Source: Streptomyces rhizoryzae
Lineage (GTDB): Bacteria; Actinomycetota; Actinomycetes; Streptomycetales; Streptomycetaceae
Direction: 5' to 3'
DNA length: 64,000 nucleotides
Assembly (NCBI RefSeq): GCF_023155275.1
Contig: NZ_JALMUV010000001.1
Coordinates: 62,001 to 126,000 of the forward strand
Below are positions 46,584-53,848 of the stretch, piece after piece. A program made the translations under genes and the position numbers. Each line of letters starts with the position of its first letter. The first letter of the stretch is position 1. Under the pieces are notes generated by a model. It was given only the letters and a program-made list of their open reading frames with translations. It had not been told where the DNA came from and ran no database searches.

Positions 46584-47352
46584 GATTCCCCCTCCCGCTA
46601 CGGCAAAGGGCAGTGTCGCAACCCTTGACTCCGTCGAGGTAGACATCCAGGACATCCAGGCCAGCCGTGGGATCTCACCCCGCACTTCGGCTGGGGTTCC
46701 ACGGCTGCCCTCGGCGCGGGTCGCTGGCGTACCTGACCATCCCGAACTCGCCTACAGCTTGTTGCACTGTCTCAACGACGCCGCCCGGCGCAAGAACAAG
46801 ACCGACATCGACGGCCGCACCGTCGACCTCTCGGCCCCGGCCGGCACGGACGAGGACCACCGCACGGTGTGCCAGGAGCCGTACGTCACCCTGCTCGTGG
46901 ACGGCGCCCGCGCCCTCGCCCGCACCGGGCGGTGGACCGAGGCCGCCGAGACCATGGCCCAGCGCGCAGTCGCCTCGCTCCTGGCCGAACCGGAGCTTTC
47001 GTTCGCTGTGTTCCAGACCCGGGCGGGCCTGGCCGCCCGGGAACTCGACGCCGATGGGCCGCACGCCCCCTCGCTCGCCTCAGCTCTCGCCGAAGTGGCC
47101 TGCCTGGACGCCTATGCCGCGTATGAGGTGCTGGGCCACACGGCCGCCCTGGCAATCCTCGGCACTGAGCGGGCATCTGCGCTCGGCGCGGTGGTCACGA
47201 ACGCAGGTCTCGGTGCCGGCGCCCTGTCCGCGGACCACCAGCGGGCTTTGTCCGAGTCCGTCGCCCTCGGCGAAGCCGGACTGAGACGACTTCTCCGAGC
47301 CGACACGGCGGCACCAGGCAATCCCCTGAACGAGGTACCGCAACCCGCATGA
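46582..47352 (+). pseudogene. Unrecognised helical protein, possibly 5'-truncated
   Basis: The protein-like part starts near 46725: PELAYSLLHCLNDAARRKNK, TDIDGRTVDLSAPAGTDEDH, TVCQEPYVTLLVDGARALAR, then Ala/Leu-rich helices (TEAAETMAQRAVASLLAEPE, FAVFQTRAGLAARELDADGP) to 47352. The frame is open from 46384, but the first 100 codons are Pro-rich and not convincing. The ATG at 46582 and GTG at 46579 overlap the palindrome. I cannot assign a family. It may be the end of a larger gene. Confidence 0.4.
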
Positions 47353-47757
47353 GCGATCGAACACAGCATCACAGCTCGCCCCCGCCCTCGGGAGCGGCGC
47401 CGCCGGATGAACGACGGACGTCGGTCCGCCCGCGTATGCGAACGCCGACGGGTGCGCGGGCTGCGGCGGGAGGAGATCGCCCACCGGCTCACCACGTACC
47501 TCGCCCGGGTACCCGTCCGGAGGCCGCCGCCAGCCCCGAAGGGGCGCCGGCGCCCGCGTAGCCCGCACGCCCCGATCAAGCTGCCTGAGCAGGGTCGGAG
47601 ACCGGCCCGGTGGCTGACGCCCCCGTCCCGCCCCGCCGCTTCCCACCGGGCATGCGGAGAGCCCGTGGAGTCCGTAGCGGTCGTCCTCGCCGGCGGCGCG
47701 TGGTGGGTCTTCGCGCCCCGATCCGGTCTGTGGAAGCGCGGTCCGGTTCCGTTCCGT
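47353..47757. other. Stretch without a supported gene
   Basis: Short frames only. One contains RVRGLRREEIAHRLTTYLAR, slightly like the XRE/MmyB DNA-binding start, but it lacks the rest of that family. Otherwise I see nothing. Confidence 0.4.
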
Positions 47758-48789
47758 TCATGGCGTGGACATGGGCTTGCCGGTGCCGCCGTGACGGTGT
47801 GCGGAGCGCCAGGTGCGGGGGCTTGAGCCGAACTCGGTGCGGAACCAGCGGGAGAAGGCGCTGGAAGCGGAGAAGCCGAGGAGTTCCGCGACCTCGGTCA
47901 GGGGGCGGCGCCGGGAGCTGACGTACTGCTGGGCGAGTTGCCTGCGGGTGGCGTTGAGGAGCGAGGTGAATGTTTCGCCGGATCGGGCGAGGTGCCGGTG
48001 CACGGTCTTCCGGTCGATACCCAGGCTGTGTGCGACCTGGTGGAGGGAGCAGCGTCCGGTCGGGAGCAGTGCCTCGATGAGGTCCCTGATGCGGTCGACG
48101 TCAGCGGTGGGCCGCGGGAACGCGATCGTTTCGAGGTACTGCCTCGTATAGGGGCGCAGGAGAGGGTCGGACAGGGCATTGGGGGCGTCGAGGTCGCTGG
48201 CGTAGATGACGACGCCGTCGAATGCCTCGCCGAAGCGGATCGAGGGGCCGAGGACGCGGTGGTGGGTGCTGAGGTCGGCCGGTGCGTCGTGGGTGAAGCA
48301 GACGGTGACGGGCTCCCAGCCGTGGTTGGCGAGACTGCGGAGGTTGCGGAGAAGGACGCCGATGATGAGTTGGATCGATTGGCGGCATCCGGTGGGCGCG
48401 CCGAGGACGGTGCTCACCTTGATGGTGGCAAGGCCGTTGGTCTCGGAGATCCGGATGTGGATCGCTTCGTTGTGCAGGTGCAGGTAGCGCGTGACCATCT
48501 CCAGTGCGCAGCGCACGTCGGGCTCCTCACGCGCGGCGAGGCTGACCGGGCCCAAATTGGAGAACGGCCGCCCTTCGGCAAGCCGCAGGCCGAAATCCTC
48601 CCGACCGGTCGCCGCCGCGGACAATTCAAGGAGTTCGGCGACGGCGTCGGCGGATATCCACTTCGGGTGGACGGCAAGGTCGGCGGGGTGCAGACCGGCG
48701 GTCCTCAGCAGTTGCAGCGGTTCGGCACCCAGGGACCGGGCGAGCTCCACATAGCCGTTGAGCGCGGCGTTACGGACGAGCGGTCTCAC
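47758..48789 (-). CDS. AraC-family regulator with arabinose_bd (OruR/ArgR-like) domain
   Basis: 343 residues. Residues about 15-200 form the ligand-binding domain found in regulators such as OruR and VirS (YVELARSLGAEPLQLLRTAG, LLELSAAATGREDFGLRLAE, VSLAAREEPDVRCALEMVTR). The C-terminal AraC DNA-binding domain has LHQVAHSLGIDRKTVHRHLA and EVAELLGFSASSAFSRWFRT. GGAGGTGAG lies just before the GTG at 48789. It is divergent from an MFS/beta-keto acid cleavage cluster about 130 bases away and is the probable regulator of it. Confidence 0.92.
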   Translation of the reverse strand: MRPLVRNAALNGYVELARSLGAEPLQLLRTAGLHPADLAVHPKWISADAVAELLELSAAATGREDFGLRLAEGRPFSNLGPVSLAAREEPDVRCALEMVTRYLHLHNEAIHIRISETNGLATIKVSTVLGAPTGCRQSIQLIIGVLLRNLRSLANHGWEPVTVCFTHDAPADLSTHHRVLGPSIRFGEAFDGVVIYASDLDAPNALSDPLLRPYTRQYLETIAFPRPTADVDRIRDLIEALLPTGRCSLHQVAHSLGIDRKTVHRHLARSGETFTSLLNATRRQLAQQYVSSRRRPLTEVAELLGFSASSAFSRWFRTEFGSSPRTWRSAHRHGGTGKPMSTP

Positions 48790-48917
48790 AACTCACCTCC
48801 AGTGCCACACAATGTCAAGTATTGGGCCACCTGAGGTCAAGCATCCTGGGTTGATCAAGCCTAGTCTTCGGTCACCCCCACCCGGCACCGGTTCGGCTGT
48901 GAACCCGGAGGATGCGC

Positions 48918-50315
48918 ATGGGCATGTTGTCACGGCGAAGTGCACCACCCCTGACCTTGGACGCCACGGGTTCCGCAGCACACCTTGTCTCCCGGCGCTA
49001 CGCGTGGGGCGCGTTCGCCCTGGCGTTCGCGCTGGCCTCCACCGACTACATCGACCGGCAGATCATCGTCTGTGGATTCCCGTACCTGAAGACGGAGTGG
49101 GGACTGTCGGACTCCGAGCTCGGTGCGCTGATGTCCGTGGTCTCGATCGTGATAGCCGTGTGTGCGCTGCCCGCCGCGCGGATCGCGGACCGCTGGGGCC
49201 GGGTGAAGACCATCGCGGCGATGGGCGGCTTGTGGAGCCTTGCGACGATCGGGTGCGCCGTCTCGGGCAACTACGCGCAGCTCTTGGCGGGTCGGTCGCT
49301 GCTCGGCCTGGGCGAGGCGGGCTACGGAGCGGCCGGCGGTGCGCTGCTGTCCAGCTACTTCCCCCGGCGCTCGCGGGCCACGGTGCTCAGCGCGTTCCAG
49401 GCGGCCGGCCCGCTCGGATCGGTGCTGGGTGTGCTGCTGGGCGGGCTGCTGGTCGAGCAGTGGGGCTGGCGGGTCGGCTTGGCCGCCTTCGGCGTGCCTG
49501 GCCTGGTGCTGGCGGTGCTGTTCCTGAAGGTGCGCGATTACCGCACGCCCGTCCTCACCGCCAGAGCTTCCCTGAGCGCCGGAGGGCTCGCCGGTGCGGC
49601 GGAGGCGCCCGTCGCCGTGGCCACGACCCGGCCGGGAATGCGGGTGGCGCTGCGGGAGCTGATGCGTCCTCGTACGGCGAGGGCGTGCTACGTGGGCGGC
49701 GCGCTGAACCTGATGGTGCTGTCCACGGTGTACACCTGGCTGCCCAGCTACCTGGTGCGGGCGTACGGTCTGTCCACTGACCAAGCCGGCGCGTGGGCCG
49801 CTCTGGTGATCCTGGCCGGCTTCGCCGGGTCGATCGGGTCCGGCTACCTCGCCGACCGCCGTGCTGCGCGGCGCCCGGCTCACAAGCTGCTCGTCCCCTC
49901 GGTGCTCGCCGTCGTGACCGCGGTGCTGCTGTGCACCGCGTTCGGCGCGTTGGCTCCTGGGGGCCTCCAGTTCGCCCTCGTCCTGGTCGGGGGATTCCCC
50001 CTTGCCGCGGCGCTGGGCACGGCCCCGGCCGCCGTGGTCGATGTGGTGCCGCCCTCGTTGCGCGCCACCGCCTTCGGCATGGTGGCCCTCGTCCAGAACC
50101 TGCTCGGTCTGGCCGTCGGCCCGCTCCTCACCGGGTGGCTCTCGGACGGCTTCGGTCTGCGCACCGCGCTCGCGGCCATGCCGCTGTTCTGTGTCGCCGC
50201 CGCAGCCGCCTTCTGGTGGGGCTCCCGCAGCTACGACTCAGACCTCGCCGCCGTGACCGGCAGTGCGGCGGCACCGACCGCACCCCTCACACGAGAAACG
50301 GAGTGGAACGGATGA
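48918..50315 (+). CDS. MFS transporter
   Basis: 465 residues, twelve predicted membrane helices. The first helix pair is followed by the MFS loop motif ARIADRWGRVKTIAAMGG, and the seventh-eighth helix loop repeats GYLADRRAARRPAHKL. STDYIDRQIIVCGFPYLKTE resembles the spinster-like/aromatic acid-H+ symporter groups (the DYxDR motif). It probably imports the compound degraded by the following enzymes. CGGAGG is six bases before the ATG at 48918. The stop overlaps the next start (ATGA), so the cluster is translationally coupled. Confidence 0.92.
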   Translation: MGMLSRRSAPPLTLDATGSAAHLVSRRYAWGAFALAFALASTDYIDRQIIVCGFPYLKTEWGLSDSELGALMSVVSIVIAVCALPAARIADRWGRVKTIAAMGGLWSLATIGCAVSGNYAQLLAGRSLLGLGEAGYGAAGGALLSSYFPRRSRATVLSAFQAAGPLGSVLGVLLGGLLVEQWGWRVGLAAFGVPGLVLAVLFLKVRDYRTPVLTARASLSAGGLAGAAEAPVAVATTRPGMRVALRELMRPRTARACYVGGALNLMVLSTVYTWLPSYLVRAYGLSTDQAGAWAALVILAGFAGSIGSGYLADRRAARRPAHKLLVPSVLAVVTAVLLCTAFGALAPGGLQFALVLVGGFPLAAALGTAPAAVVDVVPPSLRATAFGMVALVQNLLGLAVGPLLTGWLSDGFGLRTALAAMPLFCVAAAAAFWWGSRSYDSDLAAVTGSAAAPTAPLTRETEWNG

Positions 50316-50716
50316 ACACCGACAGCGAACGCACCGCGGCCGCGGGCGTGAACTCCCCGGCGGTGGAGCAGATGCGTGCCCGCGGCGCCTGGAACCCGCT
50401 GTGGGACCGGCTCCACGAGTGGGACCCGGGCTGGACCGAGCAGTTCATGGCCATGGGCAGCCAGCCCTGGCAGAGCGGGGTGCTGGACCCCAAGGTCATC
50501 GAACTGCTCTGCATCGCCGTGGACGCGGCTGCCACCCACATGTACGCCCCCGGGGTGCGCCGGCACATCCGGGCGGCACTGGATCTCGGCGCCACTCGTG
50601 AGGAGATCCTGGAGGTCCTCAAGCTGTCGACGCTGGTCGGCATCCACGCCTGCAACATCGGCGTGCCCATCCTCGCCGAAGAACTCGCGGCGCGCGAGCA
50701 GCCCGGCAACGGCTGA
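50312..50716 (+). CDS. Carboxymuconolactone decarboxylase-like protein
   Basis: 134 residues, complete for the CMD/AhpD fold. LDPKVIELLCIAVDAAATHM and YAPGVRRHIRAALDLGATRE, then EEILEVLKLSTLVGIHACNI, match the family. A lone Cys sits where AhpD-type members have a CxxC pair, and the AhpD catalytic pair is absent. This suggests a decarboxylase- or isomerase-like role instead of a peroxidase. The ATG overlaps the MFS stop. The enzyme lies between the importer and the beta-keto acid cleavage enzyme, so a role in ring or lactone breakdown upstream of a beta-keto acid is plausible but unproven. Confidence 0.85.
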   Translation: MNTDSERTAAAGVNSPAVEQMRARGAWNPLWDRLHEWDPGWTEQFMAMGSQPWQSGVLDPKVIELLCIAVDAAATHMYAPGVRRHIRAALDLGATREEILEVLKLSTLVGIHACNIGVPILAEELAAREQPGNG

Positions 50717-50761
50717 ACGGCCATCACACCCGCGAAACCCACCGGAACAAGGAGACAGAAC

Positions 50762-51910
50762 ATGCATTTCCTCGACGACTCGCTCCTGCCGGAGAACCAG
50801 GAGAAGCTGGTCATCCAGGTCGCCCCGTACGGCCCCGAATGGTTGCCCGGTGACTCCGACGACATCCCGGTGACCATGGACGAGCAGGTCCAGAAGGCGG
50901 TCGACTGCTACAACGCCGGCGCCCAGCTGCTGCACATCCACGTGCGCGAGCTGGACGGGCGCGGGTCCAAGCGGCTGTCGATGTTCAACGAGATGCTGGC
51001 ACGGCTGCGGGAGGCCGTGCCGGAGATGATCCTTCAGGTCGGCGGGTCCATCTCGTTCGCTCCCGAGAACGAGGGGGACACCGCCAAGTGGCTCGACAAC
51101 GACACCCGGCATCTGCTGGCCGACCTCAGCCCCGCACCTGACCAGGTGACCATCGCCATCAACACCAACCAGATGAACGTCGTGGAACTGCTGACCCGGG
51201 ACGACATCGCCGGCACCTCCATGCAGAACCCTCAGCTCTACAAGGCGTATCGCGACCTGGTCAGCGAGGCAGGCCCGGAGTTCTACCTCGAACACCTCAA
51301 GCGCCTGACCGCCAACGGCATCCAACCGCATTTCATGCTCGGGAACCTGCCCTCCCTGGAAACCGTGGAGCGGCTGATCCGGGCCGGGGTCTACACCGGC
51401 CCGCTCAACCTCAACTATGTCGCCATCGGCGGCGGTGCGTCGGGCGTGCACCCCGCGGACCTGATCGAGTTCGCCCGTCGCAGCCCTGACGGCGCGGTGC
51501 TCACCGTCGAGAGCATCATGCGCTCCACGCTGCCGATGAACACGATCGCCCTCGCGCTCGGCCTGCACGTGCGGGTCGGCATCGAGGACAACCTGTGGGC
51601 GCCCCGCAAGGAGCGCATCACCTCCGTCCAGCAGGTCGAGCAGATCGTCCGCATCGCCGATGAGCTGGGACGCGACGTGGCCAGCGCTCAGGAGGCCAAG
51701 CAGATCTACCGGATCGGCGAGTACTGGTCCACCTCTGACGAGACCCTCGCCCACCTCGGTCTGCCACCGAACCGGCGCGCCGGCGAGCGGGGTGTCCCCC
51801 TGCGCCACCGCGCCCCTGCGGTGCCCGCCGGCAGGCCGTCGGTCCAGGCATCCGGCACCACCGGGGCCACCGTGGAGTCCCCGACGCCCCCTGCCCGCGC
51901 GCTGGTCTAG
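50762..51910 (+). CDS. Beta-keto acid cleavage enzyme (BKACE, DUF849), divergent
   Basis: 382 residues. The TIM-barrel family converts a beta-keto acid and acetyl-CoA to acetoacetate and a new CoA ester. The metal-binding motif is present as AQLLHIHVRELDGRGSKRLS (His pair). LQVGGSISFAPE, FMLGNLPSLETVERLIRAGV and GIEDNLWAPRKE follow in family order. The N-terminal strand is unusual: LVIQVAPYGPEWLPGDSDD replaces the common T-G-A-x-x-T-P start, so the substrate pocket probably differs. The last about 45 residues are Pro/Ala/Arg-rich and probably disordered. GGAG(ACAGAAC) precedes the ATG at 50762. Confidence 0.9.
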   Translation: MHFLDDSLLPENQEKLVIQVAPYGPEWLPGDSDDIPVTMDEQVQKAVDCYNAGAQLLHIHVRELDGRGSKRLSMFNEMLARLREAVPEMILQVGGSISFAPENEGDTAKWLDNDTRHLLADLSPAPDQVTIAINTNQMNVVELLTRDDIAGTSMQNPQLYKAYRDLVSEAGPEFYLEHLKRLTANGIQPHFMLGNLPSLETVERLIRAGVYTGPLNLNYVAIGGGASGVHPADLIEFARRSPDGAVLTVESIMRSTLPMNTIALALGLHVRVGIEDNLWAPRKERITSVQQVEQIVRIADELGRDVASAQEAKQIYRIGEYWSTSDETLAHLGLPPNRRAGERGVPLRHRAPAVPAGRPSVQASGTTGATVESPTPPARALV

Positions 51911-51951
51911 GGCTGCTCGGCCGATCGGCCCCGCTCACTCCGAGGCAGCGT

Positions 51952-51982
51952 CGGGCCGTCCCGGTTCGCCGAGGACGGCCCG
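51952..51982 (+). terminator. Terminator-like hairpin after BKACE
   Basis: 10-bp stem CGGGCCGTCC (51952-51961) with GGACGGCCCG (51973-51982), 11-base loop. It may end or attenuate transcription before the ligase gene. Confidence 0.6.
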
Positions 51983-52110
51983 GCGCCCTCCCCCTTCGCG
52001 GCACACCCGCAACGCAACGTGCACCGGGAGCAGACACCCCCTGCACCGCCGACGCCGCGGCCGGTCACCTGCCTCCGCCACCCGTACCACGACAGCCCCT
52101 GGAGTTCTCG

Positions 52111-53688
52111 ATGCTCAACCTCGCCACCGTGCTGGAGGACAGCGCCCGGTCGGTGCCCGACCGGGTGGCGATCGTGTCGGACGAGGAGCGGTTGACCTAC
52201 CGACAGCTCGACGCAGCGGCCAATCAGGTGGCCAACCTGCTGGCCGCACGCGGGATCGTCAAGGGCGACAAGGTGGCACTGTCGTGCCCCAACATCGCCT
52301 GGTTCCCGGTGGCCTACTACGGGATACTGAAAGCCGGGGCGCTGGTCGTACCGCTCAACGTCCTGCTCAAGCGCCGCGAGATCGCATACCACCTGGCCGA
52401 TTCCCACGCCAGGGCGTACCTCTGCTTCGAGGGCGGCGCGGATCTCCCGCTCGGCCGCGAGGGAAAGGCCGCGTTCGACGACACGGACGGGTGCGAGCAC
52501 TTCTTCCTGATCACCGGTGGCCCGGCAGCGCAACCGGGCGCCGCGCCCCCGGCGGACGGGCCCGAGGATCTCGCCCACGCACTCAGCACCCGGCCCACCA
52601 CCTTCGACACCGTGGTCACAGAGCCGGATGACAGCGCGGTCATCCTCTACACATCGGGCACCACCGGTCGGCCGAAGGGAGCCGAACTCACCCACGCCAA
52701 CATGGTCTTCAACGCCCTGTCCTGCCACCGGCTGTTCGGCGAGGCGGAGCACGACGTCCATCTGGTGGCCCTGCCCCTGTTCCACTCCTTCGGCCAGAGC
52801 GTGCAGTTGAACGGCGGGCTCGCCTCGCGGTCCACCCTGGTCCTGATGCCGCGCTTCGACGCCAGGGGCGCGCTCGCCCTCATGCGGCGCCATGTGGTGA
52901 CCTTCTTCGCGGGTGTCCCGACGATGTACTGGAGCCTGCTCGGCGCAGAGATCTCCGCTGCGGACGCGTCCGCCGTCGCGGAGAACCTGCGGATGGCCGT
53001 GTCCGGTGGTGCGACACTGCCGGTGGAGATCCACCGCACGTTCGCCACGACCTACGGGGTACAGATCCGCGAGGGCTACGGGCTCTCGGAGACAAGCCCG
53101 GTGGCGACGTTCTGCCCCCGCGGGGCACGGACCCGGCCGGGGTCCATCGGCGTGCCGGTCTGGGGCGTGGAGGTCGACCTGGTGGCCCCCGACTGGACCC
53201 CGGTCGGACCGGGGCAGATCGGGGAGATCGCGGTCCGCGGGCACAACGTCATGAAGGGCTACCACCGCCGCCCCGCCGCCACCGCGGAGGTCATGCGGGG
53301 CGGTTGGTTGCGCACCGGCGACCTCGCCTGCCGGGACGAGGACGGCTGGCTCTACATCGTCGACCGCGCCAAAGACATGATCATCCGCGGCGGCTTCAAC
53401 GTCTACCCGCGCGAGATCGAGGAAGTGCTGCTCGCACACCCCGCCGTCAGCCTGGCCGCCGTCATCGGTGTCCCCCACGAGCGCCACGGTGAGGAGATCA
53501 AAGCGTACGTGGTCCCCGCTCCGGGCGCGGACCTCACCGAAGACGCCCTCATCGACTGGGCCCGGTCGACGATGGCCGGCTACAAGTACCCCCGGCTCGT
53601 CGAGTTCCGCGACACCCTGCCCACGAATGCCACCGGGAAGATCCTCAAGGGAGAGCTGCGCACTGACCACATGACTCGCCCGCGGTAG
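52111..53688 (+). CDS. AMP-forming acyl-CoA ligase
   Basis: 525 residues, ANL superfamily. P-loop ILYTSGTTGRPKGAELTH (residues about 178-195), A5 motif EGYGLSETSP, A7/A8 region DLACRDEDGWLYIVDRAKDM and IIRGGFNVYPREIEEVL, and the adenylation lysine near the C-terminus in NATGKILKGEL. Medium- or long-chain-type acyl-CoA synthetase; the acid is unknown. GGAG lies seven bases before the ATG at 52111. It lies 200 bases after BKACE in the same direction and would supply or recycle a CoA ester in the same pathway (inference). Confidence 0.94.
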   Translation: MLNLATVLEDSARSVPDRVAIVSDEERLTYRQLDAAANQVANLLAARGIVKGDKVALSCPNIAWFPVAYYGILKAGALVVPLNVLLKRREIAYHLADSHARAYLCFEGGADLPLGREGKAAFDDTDGCEHFFLITGGPAAQPGAAPPADGPEDLAHALSTRPTTFDTVVTEPDDSAVILYTSGTTGRPKGAELTHANMVFNALSCHRLFGEAEHDVHLVALPLFHSFGQSVQLNGGLASRSTLVLMPRFDARGALALMRRHVVTFFAGVPTMYWSLLGAEISAADASAVAENLRMAVSGGATLPVEIHRTFATTYGVQIREGYGLSETSPVATFCPRGARTRPGSIGVPVWGVEVDLVAPDWTPVGPGQIGEIAVRGHNVMKGYHRRPAATAEVMRGGWLRTGDLACRDEDGWLYIVDRAKDMIIRGGFNVYPREIEEVLLAHPAVSLAAVIGVPHERHGEEIKAYVVPAPGADLTEDALIDWARSTMAGYKYPRLVEFRDTLPTNATGKILKGELRTDHMTRPR

Positions 53689-53848
53689 GCGGTACCCCAC
53701 GGAGCGTCCTCCCGCGGGGCCACAAGCGGCCGGTTCCCCGGTCGATGACGGTTCTCTGTGCCCACGCGGGCCTGCCGAGCGGCAGCCCGGCACCCGGAAC
53801 CGCGTGCAAGACCAGAGGGAAGCCCTGTTCTGCGCCAATACTGGAAAT

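Noticed and set aside
47758..53688. Considered part of an antibiotic biosynthetic cluster
   Set aside because: No PKS, NRPS, terpene or RiPP core gene is present. The enzymes fit catabolism better.
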